Shown here: positions 13,068-20,131 of the stretch, one piece after another
How positions within the stretch are numbered: position 1 is the stretch's first letter
How the letters are laid out: the number at the start of each line of letters is the position of its first letter
NCBI GenBank assembly: GCA_964541725.1
Contig: CAZIQG010000015.1
Location: forward strand, 1 to 21,139
DNA: 21,139 bases
Direction of reading: 5' to 3'
DNA from: JAGOUY01 sp964541725
Lineage (GTDB): Bacteria; Patescibacteriota; Patescibacteriia; 2-12-FULL-60-25
The notes under the pieces: model-generated
The model's database searches: none
Seen by the model: only the letters and a program-made list of their open reading frames with translations
What the model was told of the DNA's origin: nothing
Position numbers and translations under genes: made by a program

Positions 13068-13960
13068 AGTTGCCGCGCATTGTTTGTGTCGTCGGACCAA
13101 CATCCTCGGGGAAGACGGCCTTGAGTTTGAAATTAGCCAAGCAATTTCAGGGTGAAATTATTAATGCAGATGCGAGACAGCTCTATCGAGGGTTTGATAT
13201 TGGAACGGGGAAGCCGGATATTCTTGCCTTGCCCGATATTCCGCATCATCTCTTTAACGAGGATCCGACGAAGCCGCTTACGGTCACAGAGTGGCGTGAC
13301 AAGACACTGACGTGTATCCACGATATTATTCGTCGCGGGCATCTTCCGATTCTGGTTGGTGGAACAGGTTTGTATATCCAGGCATTGGTTGATAACTTTT
13401 CTATCCCTGAGGTTCCTCCTAATGAATCGCTCCGCCAAGAGCTCTCGCAATTATCTTTGCCTCTGCTTGTTGAAAAATTGCGTCAGCTCGATCCGGATGC
13501 TCTGGAAGTAGTTGACGTTCAAAATCCTCGACGGGTGATGCGAGCGTTGGAAATCGTTGTATCAACTGGTAAATCTTTGATTGAACAACGACAGAAAGGC
13601 GAGCCTCTTGTTGAAGCGTTGCAGATTGGTATTGAGAGGACGCGTGAAGAATTGTATGTGCGAGCTGATAAGGCGGTTGATGAGATGTTGGAACGGGGTT
13701 GGATGGATGAGGTGAAGAAGTTGTTAGCACAGGGCATGACCAAAGAGACGCCTGCCATGTCCGCAATTGGATATCGAGAATTGGTTGATGTGATAGAGGA
13801 GCGTTCTATCCTTGAAGAAACCGTGCCACGTATAAAGCAATATACGAGGAATTATATTAAGCGGCAGGTAACGTGGTTTTCTAAAGAGCGGCGCATCTAC
13901 TGGATCAGAACTCCAGAGGAGGCTTGTGAAATGGTGCTGAACCGGTTAAAAGATCATTAA
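13064..13960 (+). CDS. miaA: tRNA dimethylallyltransferase MiaA
   Basis: The 298-residue enzyme transfers the dimethylallyl group of DMAPP to N6 of A37 in tRNA, making the substrate for MiaB. Walker A is GPTSSGKT (11-18); NADARQLYRGFDIGTGKPD is the active-site segment (family D-S-x-Q-V-Y-R-G-x-D-I-G-T-x-K-P), followed by HHLFNEDPTKPLTV and VGGTGLYIQALVDN. RRVMRALEI and SAIGYRELVDVIE are family signatures; KRQVTWFSKER near the C-terminus is the conserved tRNA-contacting helix. It starts at the ATG of an ATGA overlap with the miaB stop (start 13064, miaB TGA 13065-13067), so translation is probably coupled; an in-frame upstream ATG at 13037 inside miaB is less likely. The stop overlaps the converging small membrane protein gene by 4 bp. 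Confidence 0.95.
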   Translation: MKLPRIVCVVGPTSSGKTALSLKLAKQFQGEIINADARQLYRGFDIGTGKPDILALPDIPHHLFNEDPTKPLTVTEWRDKTLTCIHDIIRRGHLPILVGGTGLYIQALVDNFSIPEVPPNESLRQELSQLSLPLLVEKLRQLDPDALEVVDVQNPRRVMRALEIVVSTGKSLIEQRQKGEPLVEALQIGIERTREELYVRADKAVDEMLERGWMDEVKKLLAQGMTKETPAMSAIGYRELVDVIEERSILEETVPRIKQYTRNYIKRQVTWFSKERRIYWIRTPEEACEMVLNRLKDH

Positions 13961-14283
13961 AAGTGGAAGCTTACGTTTCTTATCGAGAAAAGAAATATCC
14001 CCCATATTCCCAGAGGGACTAGGAATGAGAAAAAGAGAAAGCTTAAAAGAATGTTTCTTAGAATGGGAATCCAGGTGGTTTTTATCTCTTGCCGCTTTTC
14101 TATCATTGAAAGGCCAATGACGACGATAAAAAGAATGCCGTCAAATGTAAGGAATAGTTTTACAGGATCTAAAAGTGGATCTATTTTTCCCGCAGTCTGC
14201 CATAGGATCCAGTGTATCGGGACGGCTAGGCCTATGCCGCTGGCAATTTGGGCGATTAGTTCTTCTTTCATTTTTAGCTTCAT
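13957..14283 (-). CDS. Small membrane protein of unknown function (108 aa)
   Basis: A 108-residue protein I do not recognise. Three hydrophobic stretches are visible: residues about 11-30 (IASGIGLAVPIHWILWQTAG), 40-59 (VKLFLTFDGILFIVVIGLSM) and 72-100 (IPILRNILLSFLFFSFLVPL, then GIWGIFLFSI). It looks like a three-helix inner-membrane protein with a charged cytoplasmic N-terminus (MKLKMKEEL). Two starts are possible, ATG at 14283 or four codons later at 14271; neither has a Shine-Dalgarno sequence. TATTTT lies 5 nt before the first. Base composition is more AT-rich than its neighbours, partly because of the Phe/Ile content. It shares its TTAA stop region with miaA (4-bp overlap), which argues that both ORFs are real. 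Confidence 0.6.
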   Translation of the reverse strand: MKLKMKEELIAQIASGIGLAVPIHWILWQTAGKIDPLLDPVKLFLTFDGILFIVVIGLSMIEKRQEIKTTWIPILRNILLSFLFFSFLVPLGIWGIFLFSIRNVSFHF

Positions 14284-14414
14284 ATCTTAAAATACCTTAG
14301 CATTTTTCTTGCATATTTGTCTCGTGAGTATCCCTCCCTCGAGGCTTTAGCGGAGTCTTTATCGTGGGGGTTGGGTTGACCTTTTTCTCTTCTCGCTTCA
14401 CGATATATGTATCT

Positions 14415-14828
14415 ATGGCATATTGGCTTTTGAAGACGGAGCCTGAGGAATATTCTTGGGAACAGCTCCAGGCAGATAAGAAAACGGCTTGGACGGGGAT
14501 TCGGAATTTTCAGGCGCGCAATAACCTGCGAGAAATGAAAGCGGGGGATTTGGCATTTATTTATCATACGGGAGATGACAAGGATATCCGAGGCATCGCG
14601 AAGATTATAAAAGAAGCGTACGAAGATCCGACGGCGGAAACGGGGGATTGGGTGGCGGTTGAGATTGAAGTGGTGCAACCTGTGGCACGGCCAATCGGTT
14701 TAGAAGAAATTCGTAATACGCATAACTTGGCGGTTATGCCGGTCGTGACGCACGCGCGTTTATCTGTTCATCCGGTGACGGAATCCCAGTGGCGAGATGT
14801 GCTTAAGTATACGAAAACATCGCTATGA
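14415..14828 (+). CDS. EVE-domain protein
   Basis: The 137-residue product starts at the ATG at 14415. The upstream in-frame extension to 14364 has no family match. It is a single EVE (PUA-like) domain like thymocyte nuclear protein 1 and its bacterial relatives: MAYWLLKTEPEEYSWEQL is the conserved start, W-T-G-I-R-N-F-Q-A-R-N-N-L-R-E-M follows, then KAGDLAFIYHTGDDKDIRGI and the aromatic binding-pocket region. EVE domains bind modified bases in DNA or RNA; the physiological ligand in this group is unknown. It overlaps the downstream nucleotidyltransferase by 4 nt (ATGA), so the two are probably translated together. GATATA lies 7 nt upstream of the ATG and no Shine-Dalgarno sequence is present. 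Confidence 0.88.
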   Translation: MAYWLLKTEPEEYSWEQLQADKKTAWTGIRNFQARNNLREMKAGDLAFIYHTGDDKDIRGIAKIIKEAYEDPTAETGDWVAVEIEVVQPVARPIGLEEIRNTHNLAVMPVVTHARLSVHPVTESQWRDVLKYTKTSL

Positions 14829-15556
14829 TCCGTCGGGCGATTATTTTGGCTGGCGGAGGTGGAACACGGCTGCGACCCGTGACGCTTGAGATTCCTAAGC
14901 CACTTGTGCCGGTTCAGGGTTTGCCGATTGTCTCTTGGCAGGTGCGTTGGTTGGCTCGTCATGGGGTCGAGCACGTTACATTGATCATTGCTCCGAAATG
15001 GCGCTCGTATTTTACGCGTTGGGCGGATGAGATGAGGAAGGAGTCTGGAGTTAAGATCGAATTACACGAAGAAACGGAACCGATGGGTACGATGGGAGCG
15101 ATCGCGCATCATCTTGCTTCAGATTTTATTGAGCCAATTATTATTACGAATGGAGACGAGCTTAAGGGTCTTGATCTCGCTGTATTAGAGGAGACGCACA
15201 CTGCGCTTAAACGAGAGAATGCCGAACATCGTGCCACGGTTGGTTTGATCCGCGTGTTTAATCCTTCGGATTATGGCGTCGCAGAAATGGAAGGGGATCG
15301 TGTTATCAAATTTCACGAGAAGCCTGCCCATCCACCCACTAACTTGATTAGTTCCGGTCTCTATCTGGTTGAGCCGAATGCGTTTCAAGATGTTGATCGG
15401 TCAAAAACGTTTCTAATGTTTGAAAAAGACTTGTTCCCGCGCTTAGCCGAAGAGCGTCGCTTGGGTGGAGCGACGCTTGAGGGGCCTTGGTACGATTGTG
15501 GGACGTTAGAGCGTTGGGAGAAGGCGATTAAGGAGTGGAAAGAGCCTGAGGCTTAA
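14825..15556 (+). CDS. Sugar-phosphate nucleotidyltransferase (NTP_transferase family)
   Basis: This 243-residue protein has the signature IILAGGGGTRLRPVTLEIPK (6-25), the G-x-G-T/S-R-x-x-P loop with the Lys of P-K-P that binds nucleotide phosphates. NGD (109-111) holds the metal-binding Asp, EKP (165-167) binds the sugar phosphate and WYDCGT (222-227) is the conserved C-terminal substrate motif. It joins a sugar 1-phosphate to a nucleoside triphosphate, releasing pyrophosphate, to make an activated sugar for envelope glycans. Which sugar (mannose or glucose are commonest) cannot be assigned. It has no left-handed beta-helix C-terminal domain, so it is the short form. The start overlaps the EVE gene stop by 4 nt. 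The stop lies 7 nt from that of the converging CYTH gene. Confidence 0.88.
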   Translation: MIRRAIILAGGGGTRLRPVTLEIPKPLVPVQGLPIVSWQVRWLARHGVEHVTLIIAPKWRSYFTRWADEMRKESGVKIELHEETEPMGTMGAIAHHLASDFIEPIIITNGDELKGLDLAVLEETHTALKRENAEHRATVGLIRVFNPSDYGVAEMEGDRVIKFHEKPAHPPTNLISSGLYLVEPNAFQDVDRSKTFLMFEKDLFPRLAEERRLGGATLEGPWYDCGTLERWEKAIKEWKEPEA

Positions 15557-15563
15557 AACGATA

Positions 15564-16193
15564 TTATTGCGTCGTTTCTTTCACAAAGCGTTCTACATCC
15601 TCTTCCGTTCCGTAAAATCTCCAGTCATCTTGATTTGTCAGCCGTGTGCAGAATTCGATAAACGCTTCTCGGTCTGGCCAGAGATGGATGTCGAGCGTTT
15701 TGGCTAATTCGTTCAATTCTTGTTCATCTTTTTCGAGATGGAGTTCGTCAGACATTTTTTCTAGTTCAAGATAGGCGAGTCCGCTTCTGCTCGATACGAT
15801 GGATGCAGTGATATCGTCTCGTACAAAGTTTTGTGTAAAGCGCGAACCTACTTTGTGCAGCATATTTAACGATCCGATCACGCGCGCGAATTGAGCGAGG
15901 GTTTCTTGGGAGACAGGGGTGCTGATTTCGTGACGGTCATGGGCGTGGACACCTCCAAGTTTAACGACAACTTCTGCTTGTCCATTTGTCATCCGGCAAC
16001 GGATATCTGTTTCTTGAGGGGTGGTGATATCGGTATCTTCTACGATCCGCCCAATAATCCCAAACGACATGAGCATGGTACGATGAGTCTCATTTTTCTT
16101 AGTGAATCCTTGTTTTAACAGGCTCTCTCGTACGTGATCTATTTGGGACGAGGTGAGTTCGCCGCGTAGTTCAAGTTCAATGGGATGAGGCAT
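15564..16193 (-). CDS. CYTH-domain (triphosphate tunnel enzyme-like) protein
   Basis: The 209-residue protein begins with IELELRG (5-11), a variant of the E-x-E-x-K metal-binding motif that defines CYTH proteins, with Arg in place of Lys. ETDIRCRMTNGQAEVVVKLG holds the paired basic strands that line the tunnel and bind triphosphate, and LAYLELEKM later supplies the acidic strand (E-L-E). Family members hydrolyse inorganic triphosphate or nucleoside/thiamine triphosphates, or make cAMP (class IV cyclases), and many have unknown substrates. The Lys-to-Arg change at the entry motif makes the activity here uncertain. The last 70 residues hold a charged helical region (EKDEQELNELAKTLDIHLWP) typical of the family's C-terminal helix. 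It converges on the nucleotidyltransferase gene and is divergent from the following membrane-protein gene. Confidence 0.78.
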   Translation of the reverse strand: MPHPIELELRGELTSSQIDHVRESLLKQGFTKKNETHRTMLMSFGIIGRIVEDTDITTPQETDIRCRMTNGQAEVVVKLGGVHAHDRHEISTPVSQETLAQFARVIGSLNMLHKVGSRFTQNFVRDDITASIVSSRSGLAYLELEKMSDELHLEKDEQELNELAKTLDIHLWPDREAFIEFCTRLTNQDDWRFYGTEEDVERFVKETTQ

Positions 16194-16254
16194 AGCGTCC
16201 CTGATAGCCTAAGCACTCTCCCCACGAGCGTCAACCTGGGTTACACTGTGCTGC

Positions 16255-17460
16255 ATGTCTGTTCGTTTTTTGTTGGATGCACTTTTTAGCAAGCCCCCTG
16301 TTACAGCTGATGGGTATCAGGTGATATCGGTTGCGTCTAAATTTGAATCAGGTGCTAAGGCTCGCATGCCGGTTGAGTTTGAGATTTTGTTTGCGCAAGA
16401 TCCAACGTATCGCCAAGAGATGGAGAAGTTATTGGATTTGGGCTATGTCATTGAGATCCATCGACGGGTGTATGTCTCGCCAGAGGTGCGACAGGCTGTT
16501 CATCGCATCTCGCATGTGAGTCAGGAGGGGACCGTTAGGCCTTGGGTATCACGTTTGCTTGTAGAGGGTGACCGCCCCACGTTCACGGAGCGGGAAGTTG
16601 AGATGGCAAAACGTCAGGGCATCTCACTGTATGAGGAAATTGAACGAGTATTCGCTCAACGGTACGCCTATAAACGCATTTTTCTACAAGATCCTCAACG
16701 GATTGGTGTTGATGCATCTCACCAGCGTTTTTTTTCGCAGTTGAACGAACGCTTATCAGCTCATGCATTGGAATATGGGAAAAGGATGATCTTGGTGGAG
16801 GTAGCTCTTCCTCGAACGGGATCATGGATCCAGCTTCTCTTTCTGTTTTTGTGTGCGGGTGCCGCGGTTCAGCTGGTAGGGGGGGTGATGGGTGTACTTG
16901 CCTATGTCTTTGCGCTTGTGATTGGAGGAGTGTATGAAGAGGGGATGGAGCTGTGGGCATTGCGACAAGCAGGATATGCGGGTCGGCCATTGTTTCGACG
17001 CGTTTGGTTGCTTGGTCTTTTCTTTGGGATCGCGTGTGTTGCTGCTTGGAGTGTTCAAAGTATGGTAGCACGGGGTCATTTTGGATTAGGAGGATTCGTG
17101 TTTGGCCTTGTGGCAAGCCTCTTGCCGGCTATGTTTTTCTGGCGCGCTCTGTCTGATCTCCGTAAACGATTCTTCTTGTTGTGGCATGCGGGAAAGTTAC
17201 GTGCTTCTGAACGGATTGGGTGGAGCTTGGTTTGGAAGGAGTACGCGCTTCATCCTGCCAAAATCGCCGTGTTGATAGCGATCTGTTTGATGCCTTGGGT
17301 TTCACTTCTTCTCTTCAGCTCTTTTCCAACCCTTGTTCATAACGGCTGGATGTTGGTTTTTCTTGTGTTCTTAGAAGCATTGGTTAGGAAAATAGGGGTT
17401 GTGGTCTTTTCTGCCTGGCCAGGTATGTCTGGGAGAGGGGGGAGGCGATTCTTTGCTTGA
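16255..17460 (+). CDS. Polytopic membrane protein of unknown function (401 aa)
   Basis: I do not recognise this protein. The first 185 residues are soluble and mixed alpha/beta (REVEMAKRQGISLYEEIERV, RISHVSQEGTVRPWVSRLLV), and the rest holds about six membrane helices, roughly at 192-208, 210-226, 251-271, 277-296, 335-356 and 363-385. The C-terminus is basic (GMSGRGGRRFFA). There are no obvious transporter or catalytic motifs. The layout of a soluble N-terminal domain with a membrane bundle resembles sensor, protease or flippase-associated proteins, but none is supported. TACACT lies 7 nt before the ATG and there is no Shine-Dalgarno sequence, so a short leader is likely. It is 46 nt upstream of lepB and may be co-transcribed with it. 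It is divergent from the CYTH gene (61 bp). Confidence 0.7.
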   Translation: MSVRFLLDALFSKPPVTADGYQVISVASKFESGAKARMPVEFEILFAQDPTYRQEMEKLLDLGYVIEIHRRVYVSPEVRQAVHRISHVSQEGTVRPWVSRLLVEGDRPTFTEREVEMAKRQGISLYEEIERVFAQRYAYKRIFLQDPQRIGVDASHQRFFSQLNERLSAHALEYGKRMILVEVALPRTGSWIQLLFLFLCAGAAVQLVGGVMGVLAYVFALVIGGVYEEGMELWALRQAGYAGRPLFRRVWLLGLFFGIACVAAWSVQSMVARGHFGLGGFVFGLVASLLPAMFFWRALSDLRKRFFLLWHAGKLRASERIGWSLVWKEYALHPAKIAVLIAICLMPWVSLLLFSSFPTLVHNGWMLVFLVFLEALVRKIGVVVFSAWPGMSGRGGRRFFA

Positions 17461-17506
17461 ACGCTTCCTGCTCGACGGAGGCGAGAAAATGGAGTAGTCT
17501 GTCCCT

Positions 17507-18118
17507 ATGTCGTTACCCCCCTTATCCTCCTCTGACCAGCCTGTGGATTCCCAAGATATCGGGAAAAAGAAGGTTCTTGGTGGGCTTTTGGAGCTCATCC
17601 AGATTGTTGTTATCTCGGCCGCGATCGTGATCCCGCTCCGGACTTTTTTGGTGCAGCCTTTTTATGTGAAGGGCCAAAGCATGGAGCCGAATTTCTACGA
17701 TCATGAGTATTTATTTGTTGATAAGCTTACCTATCGTCGACAAGCTCCCCAGCGTGGTGAAGCGGTTGTGATTCGGTATCCCTTAGATCCGAGTGAGTTT
17801 TTTATCAAGCGGGTGATTGGCCTGCCGGGGGAGACGGTTGAGGTGACGAACGGAAAAGTGCGTATTTATAACAAAGAGCATGAAAATGGCTTTGTGCTTG
17901 ACGAACGGACGTATTTAGATCAAGACTATACGCCTTTGACGGATACCAAGACCTTGAAAGAAGACGAGTACTATCTTATGGGGGATAACCGGGCGGCGAG
18001 CCTTGACTCGCGCAGCTTTGGTCCTGTAAAGCGTTCTTTTATTATCGGTCGTGTGTGGGTGCGTGCCTATCCGTTTGACCGTTGGAAGCATTTTGATCCT
18101 GTCTCTTATACCCAATAA
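17507..18118 (+). CDS. lepB: Signal peptidase I
   Basis: This 203-residue membrane serine protease removes signal peptides from exported proteins. After a polar N-terminus there is one membrane helix at about 24-46 (GGLLELIQIVVISAAIVIPL). The catalytic Ser is S58 in KGQSMEPNF and the general base is K101 in FFIKRVIGLPGETVEV; YLMGDNRAASLDSRSFGPV (157-175) is box E with the conserved G-D-N and S-x-D-S-R elements. The size fits Gram-positive-type single-pass enzymes. It is followed by hisS after 4 nt. TAGTCT lies exactly 6 nt before the ATG with no Shine-Dalgarno sequence, a spacing expected for a leaderless message. A likely substrate is the signal-peptide-bearing pilin-like protein at the right edge. 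Confidence 0.93.
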   Translation: MSLPPLSSSDQPVDSQDIGKKKVLGGLLELIQIVVISAAIVIPLRTFLVQPFYVKGQSMEPNFYDHEYLFVDKLTYRRQAPQRGEAVVIRYPLDPSEFFIKRVIGLPGETVEVTNGKVRIYNKEHENGFVLDERTYLDQDYTPLTDTKTLKEDEYYLMGDNRAASLDSRSFGPVKRSFIIGRVWVRAYPFDRWKHFDPVSYTQ

Positions 18119-18122
18119 TCCT

Positions 18123-19544
18123 ATGCCAAGTAAACCAAAACCTGCGGCCAAGAAAGCTCCTGCTAAACCCTTTCAAGCCGCTTCTCAAGCTGCTCCCGCG
18201 GGCCTTGCTCCGGTTGCTCCTCCCGCCTTGCCGAATAAAAAATCTGCTCCTGCTATCCAATTGATCCGTGGCATGCGTGATTTGTTGCCAGTGGACCAGG
18301 TGTACTGGAAACGTATTTCTGATGTGATTGAGTCGACCGCTAAGGCCTATGCCTATGATCGGTTGGATACCCCAATGGTCGAGGATCATTCTTTGTTTTT
18401 ACGTGGCGTTGGCAAGCAAACGGATATTGTCGAAAAGGAATTGTTTACGTGGGAATCGGCAGGGGGAGAACAGATTGCTCTCCGTCCAGAGGGAACGGCT
18501 CCGGCGATTCGTGCGTACATTCAACATGGGCTATGGAATCAACCTCAGCCGGTGAAGTTGTGGTACCAGGGACCGATGTTCCGTTACGATCGCCCTCAAG
18601 CGGGTCGTTTTCGTCAATTTTTCCAAACGGGATTTGAATGTATTGGGGAAGCTGATGCCGTTGTGGACGCCCAGCTCATCATTATTTCTTGGAACATCTT
18701 GAAGGCGTTGGATTTGGATCCTGTTGTTCGTGTGAACTCGTTAGGTACGCCAGAGTCTCGCGCGAATTATAAAGCGGCTCTCGTGAGCTATTTCCGTTCC
18801 AAGAAGAATCGTTTGTCTGAAGAAGATAAGAAGCGTTTGCTTAAGAATCCATTACGGCTGTTGGATTCTAAAGATCCAGCCATGGTTGAGCTGAAGGCAG
18901 AAGCTCCTCAGATTGTGGATTGGCTGGATGAAGAATCAAAGGCGCACTTCACGCGCGTTCTTGAATATCTTGATGAGGTTGGGGTGCGCTATGAACTTGA
19001 CCCATATCTTGTGCGTGGGTTGGATTATTACACCAAGACCGTATTTGAATGGTATGCGGAGAGCGATGACCAGGATTTGGCTCAATCGGCGCTTGGGGGT
19101 GGCGGTCGTTTTGATGGGTTGGTTGAAGTTCTTGGTGGTCATCCTGCGCCTGCGGCTGGATTTGCACTGGGGTTAGATCGCATCGTTTCTCGATTGAAGG
19201 AACGTGACCAAAGTGCGAATGCGGCGACGTTTGTCCCTTCGAGCATGGCGCCGGTAGATGTGTTCTTGGCTCAATTAGGAGATGTAGGCAAGAAGAAATC
19301 CTTGGCGTTGTTTGAGGAATTTCGTCGTGCCGGTATCTTAATTGGGGAAGCGTTTAGTAAATCTTCGATTAAGGCTCAGATGGAGCTTGCAAACCGTCGT
19401 GGCGCGAAGTGGGCGATTGTTGTTGGTCAAAAGGAAGTTCTTGATGGAACCGCCATTATCCGGGATATGGATGCTGGAACTCAGGAAATTGTGGACGCAA
19501 AGAAAGTGGTTCATGAAGTGAAGAAGAAGTTGGGATTGAGCTAG
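18123..19544 (+). CDS. hisS: Histidyl-tRNA synthetase with an Ala/Pro/Lys-rich N-terminal extension
   Basis: The 474-residue product charges tRNA-His. The catalytic core starts at IQLIRGMRDLLP (45-56), where most HisRS begin. Motif 2 is WYQGPMFRYDRPQAGRFRQF (147-166), the HisA signature is RGLDYYT (298-304), GGGRFDGLVEVLGG follows, and motif 3 is AGFALGLDRI (345-354). The C-terminal 100 residues form the anticodon-binding domain (VDVFLAQLGDVGKKKSLALF). Residues 1-44 are a low-complexity, probably disordered extension rich in Ala, Pro and Lys (MPSKPKPAAKKAPAKPFQAA), which explains the length above the usual 420-430. The ATG at 18123 follows the lepB stop by 4 nt; an upstream frame to 18051 lies inside lepB and is rejected. 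A start at an internal codon nearer the core cannot be excluded, though the frame is clean throughout. Confidence 0.93.
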   Translation: MPSKPKPAAKKAPAKPFQAASQAAPAGLAPVAPPALPNKKSAPAIQLIRGMRDLLPVDQVYWKRISDVIESTAKAYAYDRLDTPMVEDHSLFLRGVGKQTDIVEKELFTWESAGGEQIALRPEGTAPAIRAYIQHGLWNQPQPVKLWYQGPMFRYDRPQAGRFRQFFQTGFECIGEADAVVDAQLIIISWNILKALDLDPVVRVNSLGTPESRANYKAALVSYFRSKKNRLSEEDKKRLLKNPLRLLDSKDPAMVELKAEAPQIVDWLDEESKAHFTRVLEYLDEVGVRYELDPYLVRGLDYYTKTVFEWYAESDDQDLAQSALGGGGRFDGLVEVLGGHPAPAAGFALGLDRIVSRLKERDQSANAATFVPSSMAPVDVFLAQLGDVGKKKSLALFEEFRRAGILIGEAFSKSSIKAQMELANRRGAKWAIVVGQKEVLDGTAIIRDMDAGTQEIVDAKKVVHEVKKKLGLS

Positions 19545-19573
19545 GGATGGGCTGATAGGATAGGTTGGTCAGA

Positions 19574-19602
19574 TTGACGAAATTCTGGTTTTCCTGTACC
19601 TT
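19574..19602 (+). promoter_or_regulatory. Candidate rpsU promoter (TTGACG, 17-nt spacer, TACCTT)
   Basis: TTGACG at 19574-19579 and TACCTT at 19597-19602 have the optimal 17-nt spacing. The -35 is near consensus; the -10 matches only at its first, second and last positions. It lies about 50 nt upstream of rpsU and 30 nt after hisS, giving bS21 a transcript with a real leader, unlike most genes here. Confidence 0.4.
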
Positions 19603-19635
19603 CTGGCCAGCACTAATTTGTGACTTTATTTATAG

Positions 19636-19642
19636 AAAGGAG
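19636..19642 (+). promoter_or_regulatory. Strong Shine-Dalgarno sequence of rpsU (AAAGGAG)
   Basis: AAAGGAG lies 8 nt before the rpsU ATG. It is the only near-perfect Shine-Dalgarno sequence in the window and fixes the start at 19651. It also shows that the host ribosome probably keeps a functional anti-SD. Confidence 0.8.
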
Positions 19643-19650
19643 CGTGGCTT

Positions 19651-19905
19651 ATGGCAGATGTTAAACGAAAAAAGAATGAAACCTTTGACGCCCTCTTGCG
19701 CCGGTTTCAGCGTCGCTTCCAAGATAGCGGACGATCCATTGAGACGCGCCGCCGTCGTTTTCGCAGCAAGTCCCAAAACCTCACCAAGCGTCGCGATAGC
19801 GCCTTGCGTCGGGTGGAAATGCGTGGACAGTACGAATACTTAGCGAAGACGGGTCAACTTAAAGAAGATCCAAAGAAACAACGCAATACGCGTCGTGCAG
19901 TCTAA
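19651..19905 (+). CDS. rpsU: Small ribosomal subunit protein bS21
   Basis: The 84-residue, very basic protein belongs to the bS21 family: ETFDALLRRFQRRFQDSGRS corresponds to the E-x-x-D-x-A-L-R-R-F-K-R-x-x-x-x-A-G core and RRRRFRSKSQNLTKRRDSAL to the basic helix. It is longer than E. coli S21 (71 residues) by an extended C-terminal tail (EYLAKTGQLKEDPKKQRNTR). bS21 sits at the platform of the 30S subunit near the 3' end of 16S rRNA and helps initiation on Shine-Dalgarno-containing messages. It has the strongest ribosome-binding site in the window and probably its own promoter. A GatB/YqeY gene follows, an arrangement seen in many bacteria. Confidence 0.92.
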   Translation: MADVKRKKNETFDALLRRFQRRFQDSGRSIETRRRRFRSKSQNLTKRRDSALRRVEMRGQYEYLAKTGQLKEDPKKQRNTRRAV

Positions 19906-19922
19906 CGCTCGCACGTGCTAAG

Positions 19923-19971
19923 ATGGGCTTACGTGGTTTGGGCTAAAGGCGTCCAGAAGACGTAAGCCCAT
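19923..19971 (+). terminator. Long stem-loop after rpsU, terminator or processing hairpin
   Basis: ATGGGCTTACGT (19923-19934) pairs perfectly with ACGTAAGCCCAT (19960-19971), leaving a 25-nt loop. Only a weak T-tract (TTTG, counting the last stem T) follows, so termination may be partial. It starts 18 nt after the rpsU stop. Confidence 0.5.
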
Positions 19972-20009
19972 TTGTATTAGAACGTACGCCTTTGGTGAAT
20001 AGCTTCATT

Positions 20010-20059
20010 GGAGCCTGCGGTGCTCGACGCCGTATGTTTAATACGGCTTGCTCCGCTCC
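20010..20059 (+). other. Second structured hairpin in the rpsU-yqeY spacer
   Basis: The spacer 19906-20131 has no gene. Besides the hairpin after rpsU, GCCGTAT (20029-20035) pairs with ATACGGC (20041-20047) around the loop GTTTA, and GCGGTGC (20017-20023) can pair with GCTCCGC (20050-20056) below it with one mismatch, giving a two-step stalk. There is no T-tract. It could be an RNA processing or regulatory element in the leader of the YqeY gene. Confidence 0.45.
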
Positions 20060-20131
20060 TCGGATCCGTCTCGCTCATCATCCAAACGCGTACGTCCTAG
20101 GTATTTATGGCGTAAGATTCTGATTTTTCCT

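Noticed and set aside
16583..17116. 177-codon minus-strand ORF
   Set aside because: Antisense to the six-helix membrane protein; the His/Pro/Gln/Ser-rich product is a reverse reading of hydrophobic codons.
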